DNA of 64,000 nucleotides from the NCBI RefSeq assembly GCF_024105735.1, contig NZ_JAAAML010000001.1, positions 558,001-622,000 of the forward strand, in the 5' to 3' direction. The notes beneath the pieces were generated by a model, which had not been told where the DNA came from, ran no database searches, and saw nothing but the letters and a program-made list of their open reading frames with translations. Both the position numbers and the translations under genes were made by a program. This stretch comes from Parahoeflea alexandrii (GTDB lineage Bacteria > Pseudomonadota > Alphaproteobacteria > Rhizobiales > Rhizobiaceae). This document shows positions 8,939 through 16,635 of the stretch, in pieces; position 1 is the first letter of the stretch; every line of letters starts with the position of its first letter.

Positions 8939-10180
8939 TTACGAGAAATCCAGCGCGCGGTCGCCGTCTGCATCCTTGATCCGGGTCGGCAGGCCGTTGT
9001 GGTTCAAGATGTTGAGGAAGGGCCTTGGGTCGAGTTCCTCGACATTGGCCATCCGCTTCACGTCCCATTCGCCTGTGGCGACCAGCATGGCAGCTGCGAC
9101 CGGGGGCACGCCGGCGGTGTAGGAAATGCCCTGGCTGCCCACTTCATTGTAGGCGTCCTTGTGGTCGGCAACGTTGTAGATGAAGACCTCGCGTTCCTTG
9201 CCATCCTTGGTGCCCTTGACGAAATCGCCGATGCAGGTCTTGCCAGTGTACTCGGGCGCCAGCGAGGCCGGGTCGGGCAGGCAGGCCTTGACCACTTTGA
9301 GCGGCACGACTTCATCGCCATTGGCCAGCTTGACCGGCTGTTCGGACAGGAGGCCGATGGATTTCAGCACGGTGAAGACGTTGATGTAGTGATCGCCAAA
9401 GCCCATCCAGAAGCGCACATCGGCGCCGTCCATGTTCTTGGCCAGTGAGTGGACCTCGTCATGGCCGCAAAGATAGGCCTTCGACGGGCCAACGACGGGC
9501 AGGTCGTAGGTCTTGCCGATCTCGAACATCTTGTTGGTCTGCCATTCGCCGTTCTGCCAGGAATAGACCACGCCGGTGAATTCGCGGAAATTGATCTCCG
9601 GATCGAAATTGGTGGCAAAATACTTGCCATGGCTGCCGGCATTGATGTCGACGATGTCGACATCCGTGACCTTGTCAAAATAGTCGTTCTTGGCCAGTGC
9701 CGCGTAGGCGTTGACGACGCCGGGATCGAAGCCGGCGCCGAGGATGACGGTGACGCCCTTTTCGGCGGCCTCGTCGGCGCGCTTCCACTCGTAATTGCCG
9801 TACCAGGGCGGGGTCTCGCAGATCTTGCCTGGCTCTTCATGGATGGCGGTGTCGATATAGGCAGTACCCGTGTCGAGACAGGCGCGCATCACCGACATGT
9901 TGAGGAAGGCGGTGCCGACATTGATGACGATCTCGGAGTTGGTCGACCTGATCAGCGCCTTGGTGGCCTCGATGTCCATGGCGTCGAGTGCGTGGCCCGC
10001 CAGCACGCCTTCCTGCTTCAGGGCGTTCTTCTCGTGAACCGAGGCGACAATGGCGTCGCACTTGGCCTTGGTGCGCGAAGCGATGTTGATGTCGCCGAGC
10101 ACGTCATTGTTCTGGGCGCATTTGTGGGCGACAACTTGCGCGACGCCGCCGGCGCCGATGATGAGGACGTTCTTCTTCAT
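8939..10180 (-). CDS. Carboxy(nor)spermidine dehydrogenase (saccharopine dehydrogenase family)
   Basis: A 413-residue enzyme with an N-terminal Rossmann motif VLIIGAGGVAQVVA and the fold of saccharopine dehydrogenase. In this family and context it condenses putrescine or diaminopropane with aspartate semialdehyde, using NADPH, to give carboxyspermidine or carboxynorspermidine. The gene for the matching decarboxylase lies directly upstream (38 bases), so the two form an operon for spermidine synthesis independent of S-adenosylmethionine. I took the start at MKKNVLIIG; a longer frame exists but overlaps the decarboxylase gene. AGGAG lies 12 bases before this ATG. Confidence 0.88.
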   Translation of the reverse strand: MKKNVLIIGAGGVAQVVAHKCAQNNDVLGDINIASRTKAKCDAIVASVHEKNALKQEGVLAGHALDAMDIEATKALIRSTNSEIVINVGTAFLNMSVMRACLDTGTAYIDTAIHEEPGKICETPPWYGNYEWKRADEAAEKGVTVILGAGFDPGVVNAYAALAKNDYFDKVTDVDIVDINAGSHGKYFATNFDPEINFREFTGVVYSWQNGEWQTNKMFEIGKTYDLPVVGPSKAYLCGHDEVHSLAKNMDGADVRFWMGFGDHYINVFTVLKSIGLLSEQPVKLANGDEVVPLKVVKACLPDPASLAPEYTGKTCIGDFVKGTKDGKEREVFIYNVADHKDAYNEVGSQGISYTAGVPPVAAAMLVATGEWDVKRMANVEELDPRPFLNILNHNGLPTRIKDADGDRALDFS

Positions 10181-10217
10181 GATGGGGACTAACTCCTGTG
10201 TCCAATCGTCAGATGCC

Positions 10218-11327
10218 TCAGGAGAGGCTGTGTTCGAAATCCGCGTAGTCAAACTCACGGACCGTTCTGATGCTGCCATCCAGTTCTCGGATGGCGATTG
10301 ACGGCATTTGCACGCCGTTAAACCAGTTCTTCTTGACCATTGTATAACCGGCGGCGTCCTGGACCGAGATCCGGTCGCCGATCTTCACTTCGGCCGGGAA
10401 ATCGAATTCGCCGAAGATATCGCCGGCGAGGCAGGACTTGCCGCAGATCATGGTGCGGTGACCGCCCGTGTTGGGCTCGATCTTGGCGCTTTCGCGGTAG
10501 ATCAAGAGATCGAGCATGTGGGCTTCGATGGATGAATCGACGATGGCCAGATTCTTGCCGTTGTAGAGCGTATCAAGCACGGTGACTTCCAGCGTCGTCG
10601 ATTTGGTGATCGAGGCTTCGCCAGGCTCGAGATAGACCTGCACATCATACTCGCCGGAGAAGCGCTTGAGCCGCTCGGCGAATTGCTCGAGCGGGTAATC
10701 CGCGCCGGTGAAATGAATGCCGCCGCCGAGGCTGACCCATTCGGCCTTTTTCAGCAGGGGCCCGAATTTCTGCTCGATGTCGCCGAGCATCCGGTCAAAC
10801 AGCGCGAAATCGCCGTTTTCGCAATTGTTGTGGATCATGAAGCCGGAGATCATCTCCATCACCGGCTCGACCTTTTTGAGATCCCATTCGCCGAGCCGCG
10901 AGAACGGCCGGGCCGGATCGGCCAGATCGAATGTCGAGGACGAGACGCCGGGATTGAGCCGCAAGCCGCGGATGATGCCGGACGACTGATCCGAAAAGCG
11001 AGTCAGCTGACTTATGGAATTGAAGATGATCTTGTCGGCGTGGGAGACGACCTCATCGATCTCGTGATCGGCATAGGCCACCGAGTAGGCATGGGTTTCC
11101 TTGCCGAAACGCTCGCGGCCGAGGCGCACCTCGTTGAGCGACGACGAGGTGGTGCCGTCCATGTAGTCGGCCATGAAATCAAACACGCCCCAGGTGGCGA
11201 AGCATTTCAGCGCCAGCAACGCCTTTGCGCCGGAGAGTTCGCGCAGCCGGGCGATCTTCTCCATGTTGATCTGGAGCTTCGACTTGTCGATCAGATAATA
11301 GGGGGTCTGGATCACGGTCTCATCCAT
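10218..11327 (-). CDS. nspC: Carboxynorspermidine/carboxyspermidine decarboxylase
   Basis: A 369-residue PLP enzyme of fold type III (alanine racemase-like barrel plus beta domain). The PLP lysine is near residue 41 in ALLALKCFAT. A glycine-rich phosphate site appears as SLGGGIHF, and the catalytic cysteine region as CGKSCLAGD. It decarboxylates carboxy(nor)spermidine to the polyamine, the last step of the alternative spermidine route. It is first in the operon with the dehydrogenase. Rhizobial relatives mainly make spermidine, so carboxyspermidine is the likely substrate, though I infer this from lineage. Confidence 0.9.
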   Translation of the reverse strand: MDETVIQTPYYLIDKSKLQINMEKIARLRELSGAKALLALKCFATWGVFDFMADYMDGTTSSSLNEVRLGRERFGKETHAYSVAYADHEIDEVVSHADKIIFNSISQLTRFSDQSSGIIRGLRLNPGVSSSTFDLADPARPFSRLGEWDLKKVEPVMEMISGFMIHNNCENGDFALFDRMLGDIEQKFGPLLKKAEWVSLGGGIHFTGADYPLEQFAERLKRFSGEYDVQVYLEPGEASITKSTTLEVTVLDTLYNGKNLAIVDSSIEAHMLDLLIYRESAKIEPNTGGHRTMICGKSCLAGDIFGEFDFPAEVKIGDRISVQDAAGYTMVKKNWFNGVQMPSIAIRELDGSIRTVREFDYADFEHSLS

Positions 11328-11544
11328 CCTGGGGCATCCTGGCTGTCACGGAAAGGCGTTTGCACGCGGTCGCGCGGACCCGGGCGTCAGGGGCAATTAG
11401 GAAAATCCGGTGTCACACGCAAGGCCGAAACGGGAATTTGGCGAAAAAGCCAGGTTTTCTCTGCGTTGGCAAAGGTTGAACATGGCGGCGCGGGCCGGGT
11501 CTGCCGATATTCCTGTGACGGGTCCTAAGCTGGTGGCGAATGTA

Positions 11545-11592
11545 TTGACCTCGGTCAATGCCGAGATCCTTTCTGTCTTGCTAATATAGCAA
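11545..11592 (+). promoter_or_regulatory. FNR/FixK-like box and palindromic -10 region
   Basis: TTGACCTCGGTCAA at 11545-11558 fits the TTGA-N6-TCAA pattern bound by FNR/FixK regulators and is a perfect palindrome. A second perfect palindrome, TTGCTA-ATA-TAGCAA (11578-11592), contains the -10-like TAATAT at 11582-11587. The box centre would lie about 42 bases before the expected transcription start, which is the classic activating position. The target would be the exported protein gene that follows. Function is inferred, not shown. Confidence 0.5.
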
Positions 11593-11617
11593 AGCTGCAA
11601 TGTGAGGGTCGACGCTG

Positions 11618-12766
11618 ATGCGTACACAAGGCAAGGACATGGTTTGGCGCTTGCTGATGGCGGCGCTTTTGGTGATCGCCGGCGCGCAGGCCGGCATGGC
11701 CCAGGACGTGACATTCCGGACCTACAAGGATGTCGCCGGGTTCTCCTGCGAGTTTCCGTCGGACTGGGACTTCGATCAGGCGCGTAATTTCGACCGGATC
11801 TTCACCAGTGCGAAGGCTCCGGACGCGACCATCATCATCCAGGTGATCGAGCAGGACAAGGCTGCGGAAAAGACAGTGGCCGGGCAGCTTGAAGCGCTCA
11901 AACAACAGCTTCTCCGCGCCCCTGACGGCCGGATCCTGAACGAGGGGACCGCTCCGATTGCCGGACAGCAGGTGCCGTATCTCATCGCCGGCTACACGGC
12001 GCTGGACACGGCGGACACACAGCGCGCTTTCCGGCATATCCAGATGGTGGTGACCACGCCGCGCGCCTTCCTGCTGATGTCCTATTCGGCGCCCGACGAG
12101 AGCTTCGATCAGGAGATGCGGGTGTTCCAGAACTGCTCGGCGACGCTGCAGATCGAGGCCGCGGGCACGCCCGCGCCGCCGGTTTCGTCACAGCCCGCGC
12201 CGCAACAGCCCGCGCCCGAGCAACCCGCCCCCCAGCCGCCCGCTGCTCCGGAGGGTCAAGCCCAGGATACCGAGGTTCCCGACGCCGTGGCTCCGGGCAG
12301 CGAGGAAACGCTGATCTGGCGGCACAACACCGATCGCGACTTCTGGATCGCGGTGCCGTCGACCTGGTCGAACAAGGCCGATCAGTCCGAACCCTATTCC
12401 GTCGACATGCAGCATCCCGACCGGGTCGAAGGCGTGATCGTCTTTGTGGTCGATATGACCAAGACGTCGAAGGTGAAGGAATACGCCGACGCCTGGGAAC
12501 TGGTGCTGGCCGACAAGATCTTCTTCATGAAGAACCGCCTTGCGGTTCCGCAGAAGGACCATCCGGGCGTGGGCCTTGCCAAGACGCCGGGGATCCTGCG
12601 CGAGTACCAGGGCGAAATCAACGGCGCCACAGTGCGCAGCGTCGCCGCCTATGTGGTGAACAAGAAGCGCGGCTTCACCGTTGTCGGCTACCATTTCCTC
12701 GGCGACGCCCAGGGCGAAAAACGCATCCGCGCCGCGGTGGAGAGCTTTCGGCTGGCGGCGCCGTGA
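11618..12766 (+). CDS. Exported protein with two similar domains
   Basis: A 382-residue protein with a signal peptide (ends near AGMAQD). Two related alpha/beta domains of about 140 residues (roughly 30-175 and 232-380) each open with an aromatic-rich strand (FSCEFPSDWDF and FWIAVPSTW). They are joined by a Pro/Gln/Ala linker at about 185-215 with repeats of PAPEQ/PAPQ type. The layout recalls PsbP/DUF1795-like folds, but I cannot name a family. It is probably periplasmic. An alternative ATG lies 7 codons in (MVWRLL). An FNR-like site lies upstream. No neighbour suggests a pathway. Confidence 0.75.
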   Translation: MRTQGKDMVWRLLMAALLVIAGAQAGMAQDVTFRTYKDVAGFSCEFPSDWDFDQARNFDRIFTSAKAPDATIIIQVIEQDKAAEKTVAGQLEALKQQLLRAPDGRILNEGTAPIAGQQVPYLIAGYTALDTADTQRAFRHIQMVVTTPRAFLLMSYSAPDESFDQEMRVFQNCSATLQIEAAGTPAPPVSSQPAPQQPAPEQPAPQPPAAPEGQAQDTEVPDAVAPGSEETLIWRHNTDRDFWIAVPSTWSNKADQSEPYSVDMQHPDRVEGVIVFVVDMTKTSKVKEYADAWELVLADKIFFMKNRLAVPQKDHPGVGLAKTPGILREYQGEINGATVRSVAAYVVNKKRGFTVVGYHFLGDAQGEKRIRAAVESFRLAAP

Positions 12767-12786
12767 GGAGCGATGCGTGCAGCCAC

Positions 12787-12919
12787 TGATCTCCCCCCTT
12801 GCGGGGGAGATGCCCGACAGGGCAGAGGGGGGTATTGATCCGGGTCCGGTGTTTGCGGTGTCACCCCCTTCTGTCACCTATGGTGACATCTCCCCCGCAA
12901 GGGCGGAGATTGGGGGGGG
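12787..12919. repeat. RIME-like intergenic palindromic repeat
   Basis: A ~130-bp element with two inverted arms. The left arm carries ATCTCCCCCCTTGCGGGGGA and a purine-rich AGAGGGGGG end. The right arm repeats it inverted, with CACCCCCTT and TCTCCCCCGCAAGGGCGGAG. Each arm can also fold on itself. This is the architecture of rhizobial RIME-type elements, which are non-coding, dispersed and found between genes. It sits right at the high-GC side of the low-GC island. Confidence 0.75.
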
Positions 12920-12986
12920 CTTGAATAGCCTACAAAGGTAATTCTCGTGTTGGTCGTAGATCCGGTCTGATAGATCAGTGAACAAG

Positions 12987-14267
12987 CTATTGATTTGAGC
13001 CACCTCTTCCAACCAACTCGCTGAATGATGGTGGCTCGATATTATCACTGCCGTGGCCAGGTGAAGGTCGAAAAAGTGCATTCAAAATCAATCCACGCTC
13101 TTCCTTTGAGGCCGCCTGTTGAGCAATGAGCAGGAAGTAAGTATCCATCATAGTTTGCCGCTGTCTCGCGTCGTCGTGCAGCACCAAAGATCGTGTATTG
13201 AATCTCACAACCAGCCTGATAACCCAAAGATACAAAACCAACGGGAAAGTGATCACGACTAATCTACTTAAGGTTGCGACGGTTAGCTGTGTATTTGTGG
13301 CGTTGAGCGGAATTCCCTCAGTAGCTGCATCGCCTATATGTTTCAGAACGCCGAGCAATTGGTCCAAATTCCAAAACCCTGCAATGGGTACCACCAATAA
13401 AAAAACCGCCAGAACTCCAGCAGAAATGAGGAAAGCTACCCAGCTGTCGTTGCCTCTATCTGTCCAGAGTTTCCGCGTCTCCGTTCCTCGAACGTCCTCA
13501 ATGAGTGCCTCTTTAAATGCAGCGATGTTTTTGTCAGTCAGGTCAATTTTCTTTGCGCTTTCAAAGGCTTGGGCTTGTAATGATTTTAACGTGCTTTCAA
13601 GGCCGCTAGTTTGCTTTGATATTGCACCCAGTCTGCGATCCCAAGCAATTTCTTGACCTTCAGTTTTCTTTCGAATCGCCATCTCGTTTTCTTGGAGATC
13701 TAAGATTCTTTGGTTCATTGTCTCCAATTGTTTGGAGGCGTGCGCGATAGCATTTTGCCCACTTAATTCAAAATTCTGAATTGCCTCGGATATCCAACCT
13801 TGAGTGGAAATTTCAACTTCCTGCAATGATTTCCAGCTCAAATAACTCGAGATTTCAATTGAAATGGCAGATCCAAAATTTGATTGCGCCAGATCAGGCG
13901 ATGATCCTGCTGCGTATGCGGTCTCGACGAGGAATGCTGAGACGAGCGCAAATCCGATGTGAGCGTAAATATTAGGTGACTGGGATAACACGCTATCGAG
14001 CCGAGCTGAAAACTCCTGAACCGCATCCACACCAAGAGGTGGCAATAGCTTAGCTACGTCTTCACTATTGGAGATGTTTTGTACAACTTTTTTGACATAG
14101 TTTCTTAAATACGTCTCATCATTAGGCAGTAATTTTAGCGCTATTTTACTCAATAATAGGTATGCGTTTCGATCGGCGTATCGTATGTTCTCTATGCTCT
14201 TTTCATCTCGTGGACGCGCTGAGTACGAAAATGGAAAATTTACGAATTCAAAATTCTGCTTGTCCAC
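12987..14267 (-). CDS. DUF6161-like membrane coiled-coil protein in a low-GC island
   Basis: A 426-residue protein of unknown function. The N-terminal half is alpha-helical, with a coiled coil at about 176-245. Two transmembrane helices lie at about 276-298 and 328-350. The C-terminal ~75 residues (DDARQRQTMMDTY, then NALFRPSPG) resemble the DUF6161 domain as I remember it. The gene is visibly AT-richer than everything around it, with many AAT, ATT and TTA codons, which suggests horizontal transfer. It starts with GTG behind a good GGAGG site. No partner gene is adjacent. Membrane coiled-coil proteins in such islands are sometimes defence or stress effectors, but nothing here proves it. Confidence 0.72.
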   Translation of the reverse strand: MDKQNFEFVNFPFSYSARPRDEKSIENIRYADRNAYLLLSKIALKLLPNDETYLRNYVKKVVQNISNSEDVAKLLPPLGVDAVQEFSARLDSVLSQSPNIYAHIGFALVSAFLVETAYAAGSSPDLAQSNFGSAISIEISSYLSWKSLQEVEISTQGWISEAIQNFELSGQNAIAHASKQLETMNQRILDLQENEMAIRKKTEGQEIAWDRRLGAISKQTSGLESTLKSLQAQAFESAKKIDLTDKNIAAFKEALIEDVRGTETRKLWTDRGNDSWVAFLISAGVLAVFLLVVPIAGFWNLDQLLGVLKHIGDAATEGIPLNATNTQLTVATLSRLVVITFPLVLYLWVIRLVVRFNTRSLVLHDDARQRQTMMDTYFLLIAQQAASKEERGLILNALFRPSPGHGSDNIEPPSFSELVGRGGSNQ

Positions 14268-14537
14268 CGATTAAACCTCCGGTTTCAATGTATAGAAATT
14301 GATACGCCGGGCATGCTGCAATCACAAGCGACACCGAGCTCAAGATGCGGTGAGAATTTTCGAAGTTTTGGGATCGTTAAGTGGCACGCACCAGTTCGGC
14401 CTATTGTTCTCTGTATGGGCAGATCGGATCCGTGAGTTCGGTTTGACGTTCGAGAAATTTTATTGGAAGAAACCCATTACCGTCTTGCCTCCCAATCCCC
14501 CTTGCCATCCCGCCCCGCCCGCTGTATCACTCCGCCC
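14268..14537. other. AT-rich spacer between island gene and leu leader
   Basis: A 270-bp stretch that stays AT-rich up to about 14480 and returns to high GC near 14500. That transition marks the right edge of the island. The minus-strand promoter of the island gene and the plus-strand leuA leader promoter should both be here. I find no clear gene, repeat or attachment site. Confidence 0.4.
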
Positions 14538-14660
14538 ATGAACACGACCCCGCGCCCCTCCGAGACCTCTTTCGCCCGCTTTGCGGCGGCGGCGTTCTCG
14601 CATGCGCGTCTCGGCGGTCTTCTTCTTCTCGCGCTTAGCGGCGATCGCCGGGCTCGTTGA
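14538..14660 (+). CDS. leuL: Leucine-rich leader peptide of leuA
   Basis: A 40-codon ORF upstream of leuA. Near its end it carries four consecutive Leu codons and a fifth after one alanine (14619-14636: CTT CTT CTT CTC GCG CTT), then stops at 14658-14660. The position, the leucine run and the hairpins right after it are what a ribosome-mediated attenuator needs. When charged leucyl-tRNA is scarce, ribosomes would stall in this run and favour read-through into leuA. The symbol is by analogy with enterobacterial leuL. The first half has no recognisable motif and the exact start is not certain. Confidence 0.72.
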   Translation: MNTTPRPSETSFARFAAAAFSHARLGGLLLLALSGDRRAR

Positions 14661-14726
14661 GGAGCGTCCGGCGGTCGAAACCGCCGCGTGGCACTCCTGC
14701 TCCTCTCTCGACTTTACATTTTTTCC
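14637..14726 (+). promoter_or_regulatory. leuA transcription attenuator hairpins
   Basis: Two ordered hairpins follow the Leu codons. The first is the GGCGATCGCC palindrome (about 14639-14648), overlapping the end of the leader ORF. The second pairs GAGGAGC (14659-14665) with GCTCCTC (14699-14705) and encloses CGGCGGT/ACCGCCG around a CGAA tetraloop. A six-T run lies at 14719-14724. The T run is 14 bases from the stem, so the exact terminator fold is uncertain. Ribosome position on the Leu codons would decide which hairpin forms. Confidence 0.6.
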
Positions 14727-14809
14727 TGAATGCAACATGACGGCCTGAGGCCGGTTGATGTCGCGCTACACGCGGCTCCCGGGATTGGGCCAGGAAACGA
14801 GAGATACCA

Positions 14810-16516
14810 ATGACCGCACATACCGCATCCGGACCGAAGGGCATGCCGAAGGCAGCCCAAAAGTACCACGCCTACCCGCAGGTGGACCTTTCCGACCGGA
14901 CCTGGCCGTCCAAGCAGATCACCAAGGCGCCGATCTGGTGCTCGGTCGACCTGCGCGACGGCAACCAGTCGCTGATCAACCCGATGGGGCATGACCGCAA
15001 GGCGCGGATGTTCCAGCTGCTCATCGACATGGGCTTCAAGGAAATCGAGATCGGGTTTCCCTCGGCCTCGCAGACCGATTTCGATTTTGCCCGCTGGTGC
15101 GTCGAACAGGGCGGGGTGCCCGATGACGTGTCGCTGCAGGTGCTGGTGCAGTGCCGGCCGGAACTGATCACGCGGACCTTTGAGGCGCTGGAAGGCGCCA
15201 CACGGCCGATCGTGCATTTTTACAATTCGACGTCGGAGCTGCAGCGCCGGGTGGTGTTCGAAAAGGACGTCGCAGGCATCAAGCAGATCGCCGTCGATGC
15301 GGCGAAGATGGTCAGGGAGATGGCGGAGAAGGCGGGCGGCGGTTACCGGTTCGAGTACTCGCCCGAGAGCTTTACCGGCACAGAGCTGGAAGTGGCGCTG
15401 GAGATCTGCAACGCCGTGGTCGAGGTGATGCAGCCGACGCCCGACAACAAGCTGATCCTGAACCTGCCATCGACGGTGGAGATGTCGACGCCGAACATCT
15501 ATGCCGACCAGATCGAGTGGATGTGCCGCAACATCGACAATCGCGAGAACGTGCTGGTGTCACTGCATCCGCACAATGACCGAGGCACCGGCATTGCCGC
15601 CACGGAACTGGGGTTGATGGCGGGCGCCGACAGGGTCGAGGGCACGCTGTTCGGCAATGGCGAGCGCACCGGCAATGTCGACGTGGTGGCGCTGGCGCTG
15701 AACATGTTCACGCAAGGGGTGGACCCTGAGCTCGACTGCTCCGACATCGAGCGGATCAAGGCGGTGTTTGAATATTCCAACGAGATGAAGATCGGCGAGC
15801 GGCACCCCTATGTCGGCGAACTGGTCTACACCGCGTTTTCGGGCTCGCACCAGGACGCGATCAACAAGGGCATGAAGGCGATCCGCAAGGCCAACAAGCC
15901 GGACTGGGAAGTGCCCTATCTGCCGATCGACCCGCAGGATGTCGGCCGCTCCTACGAGGCGATCATCCGCATCAACTCGCAGTCGGGCAAGGGTGGCATC
16001 GCCTATATCCTGAAGGAGGATTACGGGCTCGACCTGCCGCGGGCATTGCAGGTGGAGTTCCGCGAGGAGATCCAGCGGATCACCGACGAGGAGGGCGTGG
16101 AGCTGCCGCCAAAGCGGATCTACGAGAGCTTCATGGAGCTCTATGTCAACCAGCCCGGAGCGCGGCTCGGCTTCGTCGATCACCACACCCACACGGACCC
16201 CAACAACAAGGGGATCAGGGTTGTCTCGGCGGAGATCACCGACAATGGCGAAACCAGGCGGATCGAAGGCCGCGGCACCGGGCCCATCGACGGCTTCGTC
16301 AACGCGCTTGCGACCTATCTCGGCATCGAGTTGACGGTGGCGAACTATGCCGAGCACTCGATGCAGCACGGCTCGAACGCGGCGGCGATCTGTTACATGC
16401 AGATGGAAACACCGGCGGGCATGCTCTACGGCGCTGGTGTCAACACCAACATCGTGGCGGCGTCGCTCGAGGCGGTGGTGTCGGCGGCCAACCGGGCGCT
16501 GGCGGCAAAGGGCTGA
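14810..16516 (+). CDS. leuA: 2-isopropylmalate synthase
   Basis: A 568-residue enzyme of the longer LeuA class also found in actinobacteria and yeast. The catalytic TIM barrel shows WCSVDLRDGNQSL (metal-binding Asp) and SLHPHNDRGTG (metal-binding His pair). A linker precedes a C-terminal regulatory LeuA allosteric dimerisation domain (about 430-560). It condenses acetyl-CoA with 2-oxoisovalerate, the committed step of leucine synthesis, and is usually feedback-inhibited by leucine through the C-terminal domain. It is preceded by a leader peptide and attenuator and followed by a palindrome-containing terminator. Confidence 0.96.
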   Translation: MTAHTASGPKGMPKAAQKYHAYPQVDLSDRTWPSKQITKAPIWCSVDLRDGNQSLINPMGHDRKARMFQLLIDMGFKEIEIGFPSASQTDFDFARWCVEQGGVPDDVSLQVLVQCRPELITRTFEALEGATRPIVHFYNSTSELQRRVVFEKDVAGIKQIAVDAAKMVREMAEKAGGGYRFEYSPESFTGTELEVALEICNAVVEVMQPTPDNKLILNLPSTVEMSTPNIYADQIEWMCRNIDNRENVLVSLHPHNDRGTGIAATELGLMAGADRVEGTLFGNGERTGNVDVVALALNMFTQGVDPELDCSDIERIKAVFEYSNEMKIGERHPYVGELVYTAFSGSHQDAINKGMKAIRKANKPDWEVPYLPIDPQDVGRSYEAIIRINSQSGKGGIAYILKEDYGLDLPRALQVEFREEIQRITDEEGVELPPKRIYESFMELYVNQPGARLGFVDHHTHTDPNNKGIRVVSAEITDNGETRRIEGRGTGPIDGFVNALATYLGIELTVANYAEHSMQHGSNAAAICYMQMETPAGMLYGAGVNTNIVAASLEAVVSAANRALAAKG

Positions 16517-16530
16517 GACAGGACGAATTG

Positions 16531-16613
16531 ACCGCCGCGTGCTGAAAAGAGTTACAGCGACCTTTGCGCATCCAACAGGATGCGCGGCGCTGTAAGAAGC
16601 GCGGCGGTTTTTT
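16531..16613 (+). terminator. Composite terminator enclosing an intergenic palindrome
   Basis: An outer stem ACCGCCGCG (16531-16539) pairs with CGCGGCGGT (16600-16608) and runs into TTTTTT. Between the arms sits a second palindrome, TTACAGCG...GCGCATCC-AACA-GGATGCGC...CGCTGTAA (16552-16595). The inner element resembles a palindrome I recall as common between rhizobial genes. The outer arms and T run look like a normal terminator for leuA. Confidence 0.7.
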
Positions 16614-16635
16614 AGTGATCAAGGAGGAGCGCGCC

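Noticed and set aside
12170-12260. Short Pro/Gln/Ala codon repeats in the exported protein
   Set aside because: They encode a low-complexity linker between two domains and are not a CRISPR or mobile repeat.
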